A stretch of 64,000 nt of DNA. Source: Bedellia somnulentella. Lineage: Eukaryota > Arthropoda > Insecta > Lepidoptera > Bedelliidae. The position numbers and the translations under genes are program-made. Below are positions 10,685-21,108 of this stretch, piece after piece. Under the pieces are notes generated by a model, which searched no databases, was not told the origin of the DNA, and saw only the letters and a program-made list of their open reading frames with translations. The stretch covers positions 18,600,001 to 18,664,000 of the forward strand of contig OY755177.1 of the NCBI GenBank assembly GCA_963576735.1. Direction: 5' to 3'. Each line of letters starts with the position of its first letter. Within the stretch, counting starts at the first letter, position 1.

Positions 10685-11509
10685 TAAGCTCGGTATATCA
10701 AAACTGCATCAATACGTTTCGAATTCAATCAAGATTTAAATATAGACGACCAGAATGCGAGATTAAATTGAATTAATGAAGCGAGAGAATTCCGTGGTAA
10801 AACATATCTATTATTCATTGCTTACTGCAGATTTTATCGTTTTGCGAACAACTTCATTACAATTGCATTTTTTTCTGAGTGAATATAATTAACTAGTGTT
10901 TAATCTTGCTTGTTGAACACAATTATAATATTGTTTGTGAAAGAAGATCACTATACTACAGTTATACTCATATTTTTTCAGCAATGTGATGACTTGTTAA
11001 GAACTCTGTGAAGAAAACCAAATAGCCAAGATAGTATTAGTACGAAGCGGCGATAAGTTTACTGTGGCTCGTTGCATGGCTACATTACCTAAGCAAAAGA
11101 AAATAAACTACTTAAATATGAAGCCGTTTCACGCAATAATAATACGTTTATTAAGAAGGCACCTCATTAAAAAGGCTTTCTAACAAAAGTTCTCTCCCAA
11201 AACCGTGCAAGAATTCCTACCGGCACAGTTTTCCTGAGAAATACTTTAATAACGAGCGTAACTATTGAGAAGAAAATGATACAGTAATTTTCCTAGAAAA
11301 TGGAGACAAGTTTGATGAAATACGTACAATAAGATGGTACCGATTAAATAATTATTTACTAGTGGTCCGCTCGTGTTCATAGTACTATAAAAGAGGCCTT
11401 AAAGTTACTTACGACACCAGCTACAGTCCCGTTAAATTTCATAAAAAAAAACGATTATGGCATCCGGGAAAAACTACCGGGCAGACAATTTTATGTTTGA
11501 AAATCAGTT
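10685..11509. other. No recognisable feature
   Basis: AT-rich DNA without a convincing ORF, RNA gene or repeat. Confidence 0.4.
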
Positions 11510-11592
11510 TTGAAAGCCCCATACCCTTAGTCGCCTTTTACGACACCTGTGGGTAGAAAGGGGCAGTGACAATCTAAGCCGACACAACACGG
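11510..11592 (-). repeat. Repeat A (variant), head only
   Basis: Read on the minus strand it has the CGGCTTAGATTGTCACTGCC head, the GTGTCGTAAAAGGCGAC block and GGTATGGGGC. The 3' two thirds are absent. Confidence 0.65.
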
Positions 11593-12074
11593 CAAAAGCA
11601 AAAGCGTAGTTAAAAGCGGCTATTTCAATATTACAGACAGGCACTTGAAATGTATTTGTGTATAGATTAGAATACAAGTCGTCTTGCCAAGTAGGTGAAA
11701 GCGGGTCAGCTGATGTTCAGTAGTATTAGGATCTCTGCCAACCGATCTAGGATATATAGTTTTGTTTCATCACCAGCCAATATAAAGGGAAATGAATACG
11801 CATCCGACTAACGGAAAGTTAAATGACCAATACTGTGGACCCAAGTAATCTTGTAAGATTATTCGAAATGTAGGAACGTTTGATCAAATACAGGATGTGA
11901 TTAGTGTGATAAATAAAAGATCACGTATGGAAAAGTAGATGACTATACAATAATCTAAAGGTGCTCCCTCACCGGGAGCATTCACGTGTACTGTAACATT
12001 ATAGATTCGTCTTTGAGCATTACATTACAATAATACCTCCCTGTTTGACAAGCATTCGCGTGTAATTCATACAA

Positions 12075-12430
12075 TCTACACTAATATTATAAAGAGGAAA
12101 ACTTTGTTTGTTTGGTTGTAATGAATAGGCTCAAAAACTACTTGACCGATTTTTAAAATTCTTTCACCATTCGAAAGCTACATTATCCACGATTATACAT
12201 AGACTATATTTTATTTTGAAAAAAAATAGGGTACCGTAAGATATTTGGATTTTTCGGACACAAACTGAATGAAACCAACCAAAGAAGTTACTTATTTTGC
12301 GTACGCTGCCTAAACTACAAAAGATAGAACCATAAAATGGTGTAATTAATTGTAGATCTAAATACTGTAGGGGGTAAACAGTGAAAATATTTAACACCAT
12401 CCGTGCGAAGCCGGGGCGGACCACTATTAT
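12075..12430 (-). repeat. Repeat E, long copy
   Basis: One end reads CTACACTAATATTATAAAGAGG. The other ends in CCGTGCGAAGCCGGGGCGGA. This pairing is familiar from many lepidopteran genomes as a non-autonomous retroposon, and the assignment comes from memory of such sequences. The shorter copy at 58840-58942 is in the opposite orientation. Confidence 0.6.
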
Positions 12431-12548
12431 TCATATAATCATTACAAGGTGCGCATTGTAATGCTTTATTCTCCTCCTTCACTGATGTAATGCTCAAATC
12501 TGCAACATTCCATTCCACGTGAATACTCCCGGTGAGTGAGCACCTTTA

Positions 12549-12630
12549 AAAGGTTTGACAGGATCGCACAAAATGGCGATCAAGTGTCTGCCTATCCCGA
12601 TGGGTACAACTAAGTGCGTGCGTATATGTA
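12549..12630 (+). repeat. Repeat B, short 3' fragment
   Basis: AGGTTTGACAGGATCGCACA, a GTGTCTGCCTATCCCGATGG block and a GCGTATATGTA tail. Diverged. Confidence 0.6.
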
Positions 12631-12835
12631 AGCTAGTAGAAAAGTAAATTAAATCCACCAATAAACAACTAAGAGCATAATCTATACGGGTGTAAGTTAG
12701 GGATCATCGATAAAACGTTTTTATTAGTATTATCAAACTAAGTAATCATGTTTCACATGTGTTTCCGATATTCCGTCAATTATACAGCGATATAGCCGTG
12801 TAGATGTATTAGTGACAACACAAGTTCTGTTTATT

Positions 12836-12998
12836 ACATACATATACTCACGGCGATAAATCGCTAGACGGGGTAGCCAGAGCTAAGGAATTAGAAATTC
12901 CTCAGCCACTTTTGGAAAGTTGCATGGGGAAAAGATGGTAATGGTGATGGGTCTCCAACCGCATCGCCCAAAAATCCCTTAATAGCCCCAACACCGTT
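12836..12998 (-). repeat. Repeat A, 5'-truncated
   Basis: Minus-strand copy with the TATATGTATGT tail, GGCTACCCCGTC block, GGTTGGAGACCCATCACC and TTTTTGGGCGATGCGG. The first ~65 bases are missing. Confidence 0.75.
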
Positions 12999-13481
12999 TA
13001 TTATAATCTGTTTATTACACGGTATTAATTGTTATAGAGTTGGTAGTTGTTTTATTTAGTTATTAGTTGATTGAATTGTACAGGACTTTTTGAATGTAGT
13101 GGCATGGAATAATTTAGAATAAGTTTATTGCGTGAATCATAATAGTTTCTGCAACCGATCAGCACTATTCACCAAATAACTTCTTATCAGTGATGTATGT
13201 ATAGGCCAAACTACTCTAACGTGCCTTTCATAAAATATACCATTTTGATGGTGCTACAACTCTGCTTGTAGAACCTTTATAAACTATAAAATATATTGAA
13301 TTAAGAGAAATATAAAAACCCATAACACGTACCTCATATTTCATAGTGATATATGTAACGGATACAAGTGCGATTGTATATGATAAAAGTGAGTTCAATA
13401 AAGTGCAGTAAGTATATTTATAAATGACCTTAAAAGAAAAGATATTGATATAAAAACTGCTAACATATGATAGATTCATTA
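12999..13481. other. No recognisable feature
   Basis: AT-rich. An 88-codon minus-strand ORF near 13228-13494 has no recognisable motif and overlaps the transposon end, so it is not accepted. Confidence 0.4.
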
Positions 13482-13482
13482 C

Positions 13483-13520
13483 ACTGGCCAACAAAAAAAA
13501 ACTTTTTTTTTGGTGCGGTA
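13483..13520. repeat. Left terminal inverted repeat of the 2.05-kb transposon
   Basis: Begins ACTGGCCAACA. It pairs with the right terminus at 15499-15531; the match resumes at TTTTTGGTGC after a variable A/T tract. Confidence 0.85.
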
Positions 13521-13691
13521 AAAATTTGTTTAGATATTGTTTTTGAACGTGTCTCTGATGACAAACCTACAACTGCCATTTTTGTATCAGCTCTAATTTC
13601 ATAACTACCCTCAATTTTAAAATTTCGTCACTTTGACTTCAACAAAGTATCGCAATTCTTTTATTTTCATCAATTTCGTTGTTTTGGCATA

Positions 13692-15377
13692 ATGGCAAGC
13701 TCATCAAGATGTTGTTTGACCAATCCTAATTCATTTTGTTATATTTGTGGTGAATATACGTTTGAGGAAAACAGAAAACCCATAACAGAGTTCGTGAAAA
13801 ATGCATATTTCGCATACTTCAACCTATCTATTGAGCATCAAGATAAGCCTTGGGTGCCCCATTTTGTGTGTAAAACATGCAGAGAACATTTGAGACAATG
13901 GACAAATTGCAAAAGAAGATGTATGAAATTTGGGATACCGATGATTTGGAGGGAACAACAAAATCACTTCAACGACTGTTATTTCTGTTTGGTTAAGATT
14001 GTCGGCATAAATCGAAAGAATAGAAGTAAATGGACATATCCTGATATACCATCAGCGAAAAGACCTGTACCTCATTCCGAAAGTGTCCCTGTGCCTACGT
14101 ACCACTCGCTGCCAGATATCGAAGTGGAACAATATAACGAAATCCAAGCAAATCCCGAGATCGACAGTGATTATGGCGAGTTGAATCGAACCTCTCGTTT
14201 TTTTTCACAAGGTGAGCTTAATGATCTGATAAGGGATCTAGATCTTTCAAAGGAGCGTGCTGAATTGTTGGCTTCTAGATTAAAAGAGAAGAATTTGCTT
14301 TCACCAAACACAAGAGTTACATTTTACCGTCAAAGAGAACGCGATTTGCTACCATATTTTTCTGAAGATAACAATCTTGTTTATTGCAATGATATTGGTG
14401 GTTTATTAACAAGAATGGGTTTACAAAAGTACGACTCAACTGAGTGGCGTCTTTTTATAGACAGTTCCAAAAGAAGTCTCAAATGTGTATTGCTTCATAA
14501 TGGTAATAAACACGCTTGTGTTCCAATTGCTCATTCTACCCGAATGAAAGAAGAGTATGAAGCAATTGCACTGCTTTTAGAAAAGATTAAATATGATAAC
14601 CACCAATGGTTTATATGCGTCGATCTCAAAATGGTTAATTTTCTGTTGGGACAGCAAGGTGGATATACAAAGTATCCATGTTTTATGTGTCTTTGGGATA
14701 GTAGAGATAAACCGAATCACTGGGTACGAAAAAATTGGCCGATCAGAGAAAGCCTAGCTGTTGGAAAGCAAAATGTTATAAATACACCTTTAGTCCCCCG
14801 AGAAATGATCATTTTACCTCCTCTACACATAAAACTTGGTCTCATGAAACAATTTGTAAAAGCATTAGACAAATCGGGCTCATGCTTTCAATACATTACG
14901 AGGGCATTTCCAGCTTTAAGCACAGAAAAACTCAAGGCTGGAATATTTGACGGTCCTCAGATAAGACAGTTAATTAAAGATGATAACTTCGCAACATCTA
15001 TGAATGAAACGGAACTTGCTGCGTGGAACTCATTTGTGCAAGTGATCAAAAATTTCCTTGGTAATCATAATAAGGCAGAAGATTATGAAAGTATTGTAAA
15101 CCAAATGCTTTCTTGCTTTCAAAAGTTGGGATGTAATATGAGCATCAAGGTTCATTACCTACACAGCCATTTGGACTGCTTCCCGCATAACCTGGGTGAC
15201 TTAAGTGAGGAACAAGGAGAGCGGTTTCATCAGGACATCAAAGTCATGGAGGATCGATACCAGGGTAGATGGGATACTCACATGATGGCTGATTACTGCT
15301 GGGCTCTTATGAGAGACAACCCAATGCATAAACATGAAAGAAAATCTATTAAGAGGAGTTTTTTGTACACTGACTAA
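13692..15377 (+). CDS. DDE-type transposase-like protein, 561 aa (unnamed arthropod family)
   Basis: A single uninterrupted ORF; ATG chosen because it is the first in frame after the left TIR and gives MASSSRCCLTNPNSFCYICG. The N-terminus has paired cysteines at C16-C19, C60-C63 and C96-C99, likely zinc-binding and DNA-binding. A candidate RNase H-like core follows: D257 in WRLFIDSS, D311 in FICVDLKM, then C330-x2-C333. Further on come H379 (LPPLHIKLG), H488/H491/H493 (VHYLHSHLD) and E507/E510 (SEEQGERFHQD). Two Asp on adjacent strands, a CxxC, late histidines and a C-terminal Glu resemble the zinc-containing DDE cores of CACTA-Mirage-Chapaev and RAG/Transib enzymes; this is inference from spacing. 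I remember closely similar unnamed hypothetical proteins repeated in spiders, aphids and Hydra. The frame has no break and the TIRs bracket it tightly, so the copy may be young. A Kolobok- or hAT-like origin is possible. Confidence 0.8.
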   Translation: MASSSRCCLTNPNSFCYICGEYTFEENRKPITEFVKNAYFAYFNLSIEHQDKPWVPHFVCKTCREHLRQWTNCKRRCMKFGIPMIWREQQNHFNDCYFCLVKIVGINRKNRSKWTYPDIPSAKRPVPHSESVPVPTYHSLPDIEVEQYNEIQANPEIDSDYGELNRTSRFFSQGELNDLIRDLDLSKERAELLASRLKEKNLLSPNTRVTFYRQRERDLLPYFSEDNNLVYCNDIGGLLTRMGLQKYDSTEWRLFIDSSKRSLKCVLLHNGNKHACVPIAHSTRMKEEYEAIALLLEKIKYDNHQWFICVDLKMVNFLLGQQGGYTKYPCFMCLWDSRDKPNHWVRKNWPIRESLAVGKQNVINTPLVPREMIILPPLHIKLGLMKQFVKALDKSGSCFQYITRAFPALSTEKLKAGIFDGPQIRQLIKDDNFATSMNETELAAWNSFVQVIKNFLGNHNKAEDYESIVNQMLSCFQKLGCNMSIKVHYLHSHLDCFPHNLGDLSEEQGERFHQDIKVMEDRYQGRWDTHMMADYCWALMRDNPMHKHERKSIKRSFLYTD

Positions 15378-15498
15378 TAAAAAATGTGTTTTTTCGTTGA
15401 AAAATTTTTTTTTTAATATTTTCAAAACTAGAGCTGATACAGAAAAACTGATTACATATTTGAAATCAGTGAAGAAATTACTTTCATAATCAGGTCTT

Positions 15499-15531
15499 AA
15501 AACAACGGCACCAAAAATAGTGTTGGCCAGT
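15499..15531. repeat. Right terminal inverted repeat of the 2.05-kb transposon
   Basis: Plus-strand end ...TGTTGGCCAGT, the reverse complement of the left terminus. Confidence 0.85.
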
Positions 15532-15760
15532 ATTGTTTACAACTTCGTATAAAAAAAATACTTTCCTTTTTCATTCAACTTCCGATATGGAGCATTTGCA
15601 TTTTAGAAATACATTCTACTAACCCAGTTTGCGGCGACGAGGCCTTCATCACCATTCATCCATTTTTTACAAAGGTCTCTCCATTCATTATCTTAAAGTC
15701 GCTTCGGAATTTTAATGCTGAATCACAAACTACGCCTTCATGGTGTTCATAATAATAACA

Positions 15761-15972
15761 AGCTGGCCTGGCAAACGTTGTTTTGCCGTACAAATTATTT
15801 CTAGGGATTTTTTAATTATATAAAAAAACGTGTTTGACAACCTTATCGCTTAGGAGTATAAAAAATCTATTCTCAGACCCACCGAATGTATATGCAAAAT
15901 TCATTGATATCAATTCAACCGTTTCATGGAAGATTGGTGGCAAACACTATGACACGTGAATTTTATATATTA
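15761..15972 (+). repeat. Repeat G copy
   Basis: Second copy of the CAAACGTTGTTTTGCC repeat, ending in TATATATTAGA. See 768-976. Confidence 0.6.
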
Positions 15973-17748
15973 GATTTGTAACATTTCCTTATCTAAATTA
16001 GTTCATATTATAATCTTATGAAACCACACTTTCATACAACGACCAACCATCTTAAAAGAAACATATTGGACTAGATCCAAAACTGAGGCTCTACCCCAGC
16101 CAGGTGAACGTACGAGCGAGGAAACGCGGTTCGAGCCAACTAAATACGCCGGGAATTGCTGATTTGGAGATTTGAATGTAGGGTTGTTTGTGGTTAATTA
16201 GAATAAAAGGAGTCTGCGGATAATAGTTGATGGCATAACCAATAGAGATCTGCTGTGATCTGTGAATGATTACCAGAGATTTTCATTAAATCTTGAGCTC
16301 TCTGTTAACAGTTAATGATTGAGTGGTTGATTTTGGATACTATGCTATCTACCTCTTTCTGTTATTTTGCAAATATCTAAGCATTTTAAATTATTATAAA
16401 GCGTGATGATGTATAGCCTAGGTTTCTTCTAAAAGTTGTAAGTTTCTATCGATCAAATAAAATATTTACCATCGGTTTTGTAACACAATGATCGCAGGCA
16501 AACAAACACGCGTTACAGTCTTTCCTCTTGATAATAAGTATAGATCTGTGGAGGAAAAGGGAAGATCTTCTGCCAGGCGAACCAACTTTTTTAAGTTGGA
16601 ACTTGTATTAAGTTGGAACTTGTATATATAGTAAACATTTTAGAAACTTCGATTGCGCGATATAGGATTTGTATAGCGAGTCGTGATGACGAGTGTGTCG
16701 TATATTGCATGGTTACGAGTTGCTGTGGAATGTGATTCTTCTTGCACTGTCAGCGTTTCTATGTAGTGCGCGTCATTGTGTACTGATAGCGCGTCGCTAC
16801 AGATCGATACCCGTCTGCAAAACCCGACTAATCCTAATGATGCTTAACCATACCTCTGTTACATGATCATCGCCGGTGTTGAGATAGATTTCCAACCATA
16901 ATCATCGTCTCATATAACACCTAAAGGAGGAGATGGATTCGTGTTAATATAAGCCAACACGACTTGGCAAATTAAGAGTATGTATGAGTTTAGCTAGGTG
17001 AACGTCCGGTGATCGAGGAAAACAAGATCACTATAATACCAAACAACTGAATAAAGAATTCGAATGATGTTGGTATTGCCATTTTAGTATTTATGAGCAA
17101 AAATGACGTAGTCAGCAGATAAACATAACTATTTCTTTAAATATTAATTCTTTCGTTATATTTTGCTTCAAATTATTAAAATTGCTGCGATCGTATAATA
17201 TTTGCGTAGAAATAGCAACAAGAGGCCTACCGCTTCGAAGAAATACAACTATGACCCTGCCATCTGATATACACAATAGTTTTGTTTGGTTGAGATTATG
17301 GTACGTGACATTCGATATCAAAAATATATTAAGGTTTGAATAGCTATAGTTGCTGAGGGCCCGTAAGAAAATATCAACATAATTATTATGACAGATTTAA
17401 TTTTATAATAATTAGAATTGTTGCGAATGCGAAAAAAAATTGAATTAATGTTGCGGGTTCGATCCCAGCTGAAACAACATTTATGGGATGAGCATAAATG
17501 ATAGTTTCTTAGTCTTGGATGTTATTTATATGTGTATTATATAATATTAAATATATCGTTGAGTTAGTATCCCATAATACAAGTTTAACTTAGTTTAGGG
17601 CAAACTTGATCTGTGTATAATATGTCCGTGTGTTTTTTTTTATATCTGTCGAGTCCTGTGGTTGCTTAAAGCAGCAATAGCAGTAATCCATTTGACTCCG
17701 CAGTTTTTGTAATAGAAAATTTAGTATATTGCGGCTCTTCGGGGTACT
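15973..17748. other. No recognisable gene
   Basis: About 1.8 kb without a supported feature. A small direct repeat TTAAGTTGGAACTTGTAT occurs twice at 16593-16626. The 69-codon minus ORF near 17112 has no recognisable domain. Confidence 0.4.
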
Positions 17749-17850
17749 TGGGGGGTACGGGGTAATTGGGTGCCCCCCAATTACCCCGTACCCCCACCAC
17801 CAAAACCACACTGACTGCCAAAATTTGCTGAGAAATTCCTGAATCTGTAG
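17749..17850 (+). repeat. Repeat F, copy 1, with strong hairpin
   Basis: GGGGGTACGGGGTAATTGGG is followed after four bases by its complement CCCAATTACCCCGTACCCCC. Then comes a shared tail, CCACACTGACTGCCAAAATT. The same ~100 bases recur in the same orientation at 19944-20041. Confidence 0.85.
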
Positions 17851-17992
17851 CTTTTTTTTTTTTTTAATCTTTTATTTGTAAGCTTTACATCTTAAAGATT
17901 AAGTCAGCTTATTCTAATTACATTTAAGTGTTAGATCCATTAACAATAATTTCAGTAGCTAAATGTGTGCAATGTATTACTTGTTTTCTTAA

Positions 17993-18675
17993 CACGTTGA
18001 ACGCCATGGCAGACACCATTTATCTGCCAGTGTGTATTCTCAGTGGGCTTCATGAAATATTAAAAAACAGTCAAAATTTGTTAACATATTTTTCCGGTTT
18101 AATTGTATGAAAAATGGGTATAATCTAATATGAAATAAATACAATAGCGAAAAATAGTAAATATAGAGAAAAAATAGCTGGCAGTCACCATTATCTGCCA
18201 TGGCCCAGCCAAAGCACTATTCGTTATTTCAGTGGAGGGGGCCACGCGGGTCACCTTGTCAACCACCCCCCGCACCCGCTTGCATGCTTAATTTTATACC
18301 CCAATGATGTAAATAATTAAAATCATAACTGTATGACACAATTTATTTAACTAAAAGTCATCCGTATAAATGTTAAACCAGAAATGTCAGAGAAAAAATG
18401 TGTCGGGTCCGTCAGGTCCCAAATATCTCAAAGACTTGTAAGATTTTTGCCGCGCTAAGGCGCGAGGTTTGTTCTACAGCGCCCCGCGGGTCACTGCGAA
18501 TAGCGTTCACAAACTTATTTATGTCTGCCAGCCCAGTAAAGACATTTTAACGCAGATCGTACTGGCAGTCAAACCGTGTCTGCCGCGGCCCGATGGACCC
18601 GGCTCATTGTCAGCCATACGGTGTCTGCCATGGCCCATAGGGCGAAGGCGTATTTATTTTTGGGCGTTCAACGTG
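17993..18675. mobile_element. piggyBac-like non-autonomous element, 683 bp, TTAA target site
   Basis: Perfect 13-bp terminal inverted repeats, CACGTTGAACGCC at 17993-18005 and its complement at 18663-18675. They are flanked by TTAA on both sides (17989-17992 and 18676-18679). Subterminal copies of GCCATGGCAGACACC occur in opposite orientations near the two ends (18003 and about 18625), with a related TCTGCCATGGCCC near 18197. No transposase ORF is present. TTAA duplication is the hallmark of piggyBac (also used by Kolobok). Confidence 0.9.
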
Positions 18676-19660
18676 TTAAATATAGTGAATTTATGATATA
18701 ACTAATAATTCTACTACCGTTTTTACAATTAAAATTTGAACTAAATGTTTCATGAAACATAAACATTAAATCGTATCTATGGCAATAGGTATCAACGAGT
18801 AGCTCTTCTCTAAGAGAAGAATTAATTTTACATTCCATCAATAAATGTAAGAGATCTTCTTCCTTCTGACACACAACACAATTAGGGCTCTCTGATTTGC
18901 GCATCAAGTAATTAAATTTGTTCAAAGGAATATGACCTGATCGTAGTCTGAAACAAATGACTAAATCTCTTCGATTTATATTCATTGAAGAAAACCACGG
19001 AAATTGCGAAGGTTGGCTAACTAAAGTTCTATACCATATTCCCTTTTCTCTCGAGGTAGTAGTGAAAAAGTTTGTCCATCGATCGTAAATATTTCTTTTA
19101 ATGAGTGGAATATAATCAGAAAAGTGTGATATAACGTGAAGAGGAATCCCATCGGTCTGAGCTTCACTGGCAAGCTTGTCAGCGATCTCGTTCCCAGGGA
19201 TTCCCACATGAGAGGGAACCCATTGAATACAGACTTCGATCCCATTACGTATCATTCGCTCGATACATTTAATAATAAGATAAGCCTCACTTCTACCTAG
19301 TTTTCCCTTAGTGCAAGCAATAAGATGATACAAACTACTCTTTGAGTCAGTGATGATAACGACTTTTGAATAATCAGTTGATTCTAAATAATGCAAAGCT
19401 TCGGCAATAGCCAAAAGCTCTAAGCCCATTATAGGTATATATGAGTTACTTATACAAAATTTTGCACTTATTCCGGCAGTCTGATCAAAAAATGAGCAAC
19501 CACCAAAGTCATCCGTTTTTGATCCATCCGTGAAAATAATCGCGTAGTCAGAATAAAGATCTTTTAGTAGTTTAACACTGACACGTTTAAGTGCTAGAGG
19601 GGAATACTTAAATTTAGATTGAGTAATGGATTTGATGTCGGTAAAAATTATGGAGTCCAA
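18668..19660 (-). pseudogene. LINE ORF2 C-terminus with RNase H domain, truncated
   Basis: The 330-codon frame holds an RNase HI domain: D45 (FTDGS), E81 (GLELLAIAEAL), D105 (TDSKS), and H151 and D161 (SHVGIPGNEIADKLA). All catalytic residues are present. After it comes a C-terminal segment with CVVCQKEEDLLHLLMEC, a CxxC...H...C knuckle common at the end of such LINE proteins. The frame stays open upstream of the first ATG until the truncation near 19690, so the reverse transcriptase part is lost. At the other end the last residues and the stop come from the inserted TTAA element. The original frame continues beyond the insertion for about 20 codons at 17931-17988. It is a dead copy. Confidence 0.85.
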
Positions 19661-19703
19661 ATTAATAGTAGAAATTAAAAAGGGAAGTTGGTGTGTGGTG
19701 GTG

Positions 19704-19943
19704 CTGTGTAGTGTCGGCTTAGAATAGCACTACCCCATTTCTTCCCGTGGGTGTACGTAAGAGGCGACTAAGGGTATTGGGGCTCTTTAAGGGATTTTTG
19801 GGCGATGCGGTTGGAGACCCATCACCAACAACCTTTATTCTACCATCTTTTCCCCTCTCAACTTCCAAAAGTGGCTGGGGCATTTGCAATTCTTTAGCTC
19901 TGGCTACCCCTTTTAGGAATCTATAGCCGTGAGTATATATATG
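19704..19943 (+). repeat. Repeat A, full length
   Basis: A well-preserved copy from TGTGTAGTGTCGGCTTAG to GCCGTGAGTATATATATG, lying directly between the truncated 5' end of the LINE and repeat F copy 2. Confidence 0.85.
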
Positions 19944-20041
19944 TTGGGGGGTACGGGGTAATTGGGTACCCCCCAATTACCCCGTACCTCCACCACCAAC
20001 CACACTGACTGCCAAAATTTGCTGAGAAATTCTTGTAGCTT
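19944..20041 (+). repeat. Repeat F, copy 2, with strong hairpin
   Basis: Near-identical to 17749-17850, with one base change in the hairpin loop, a two-base deletion (CCAACCACAC) and a short deletion near the end. Confidence 0.85.
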
Positions 20042-20543
20042 TAGCTACTCATTTATAGCTGTGGGTATTTGTATTATCCGAAAATAAAAGTATCCTCCGT
20101 GATCATTCCTTTCTGACATAAACTGCTACATTCACTCTTTTCTTTCCTTCCAATTCGCATACAAAAAAGAACAGCAGACCCCCAAAACCGCAACAGCACC
20201 GATTACGTTACAAGACGTGAGTCTCTCATAATTCAAGTGATATATTTTTTGTCAAACGAAGCGGTCACGACTGGCTGGTCGCCGGTGTCCGCGTGATGAA
20301 AACCAAATTAACTGGCACCCGCTAATAGTTATAACAACTTGAAAATCTATTGCAAAAACTTCGGTCGTAATGCGGTTTGCGGTAGGTGCTAAGTGTTGTG
20401 AACTAGATTTCGATTTGAATGGAAAAGAAAATGCATTTATTGAGTAAAATGTTGTAGAGAGGAACATATTAAATATGGATAGGATAAAGGCACTTGAATC
20501 CTTAAAAAAGCTTTGAAAAAATGTGAAAGACTTGGGAATATAT
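20042..20543. other. No recognisable gene
   Basis: No supported ORF or repeat. A 71-codon minus ORF at 20252-20467 is unrecognised. Confidence 0.4.
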
Positions 20544-20622
20544 ATCGTACAAAATTACCATCGAAAGGCTCTGCCTATCCCAAAAGTGCTTATATCGTGA
20601 TTATATGTTGTATGTAATGTAT
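20544..20622 (+). repeat. Repeat B, decayed 3' end
   Basis: GGCTCTGCCTATCCCAAAAG and a GATTATATGTTGTATG tail; the rest is diverged. Confidence 0.5.
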
Positions 20623-20905
20623 GTATCAATATTAAAGATGGCCCTCGCAAAAAGTTTGAATTACTTCTTGAAACTTGCATATAAAAAAATCTTAGCTAAC
20701 TTTACCTGCCTACCCCATCGCACCACAGAGGTAATATTGCATAGTAAAACAAACAAGGCGGTAACAAATAGTACATAATTAAGAGGAGCCTTGGAGCTGC
20801 GAGACGTCGGATCATGTTTTATCTGATACGATGTGACACGACCGGCGTGTTAGCCGAGTTGTTTACTATACACGTCAAAGATACTAAGATTTTAACTCAA
20901 ACTTA

Positions 20906-21108
20906 CACTCAAACGTTCACACCATATATCCCCGAAAGGGTCGGCAGAAGTACTTATGCTTCTGATCATCACGTGACATTGTCACCTGGTGTTCAGAGTA
21001 CCCACGTTTTGCTTGGACATTGTACTCACGTGATAGGGGGCAGGCCTATCGCCGTTTCGTACGAATACACTGTCACGATAAGCGGTGTTCTACCTACTGA
21101 GCTACAAG
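20906..21108 (-). repeat. Repeat C SINE with ~110-bp internal deletion
   Basis: The 3' half (GTGATGATCAGAAGCATAAG and the region around CACGTGATAGGGG) is present. The region between CACTGT and the tRNA-like head (GTAGCTCAGTAGGTAGAACA on the minus strand) is missing. Confidence 0.75.

Larger units (their letters stand above)
13482..15532 (+). mobile_element. Apparently complete DNA transposon, ~2.05 kb
   Basis: The ends are inverted repeats. Left (13483) reads ACTGGCCAACA, then an A/T tract and TTTTTGGTGCGGT. The right end (15531), read on the minus strand, is ACTGGCCAACA, then CTATTTTTGGTGCCGTTGT. A second inverted match lies inside: TGTATCAGCTCTAATTT on the left and TGTATCAGCTCTAGTTTT on the right. 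One large uninterrupted ORF fills the space between. The outermost base pair is C on the left and T in the matching right-end position, so the ends are almost but not exactly CACTG-type. I could not see a clear target duplication (ATTAC on the left, ATTGT on the right). Confidence 0.85.
17852..19695 (-). mobile_element. 5'-truncated LINE, interrupted by a piggyBac-like element
   Basis: On the minus strand the LINE enters at about 19695, carries an RNase H reading frame, and ends in a 14-base A tail (T run at 17852-17865). It is split by the 683-bp insertion at 17993-18675. Retroposition direction, A tail and 5' truncation are all consistent. Non-LTR elements with a C-terminal RNase H belong to the I/Jockey-type groups; the precise clade is not determined. 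Confidence 0.8.

Noticed and set aside
13228..13494. 88-codon minus-strand ORF
   Set aside because: Hydrophobic AT-rich translation that runs into the transposon TIR; no support.
17749..20041. Repeat F pair read as a giant target-site duplication of the LINE
   Set aside because: The LINE A tail begins right after copy 1, but repeat A lies between the LINE 5' end and copy 2. A 100-bp TSD would also be exceptional. Kept only as an unexplained direct repeat.
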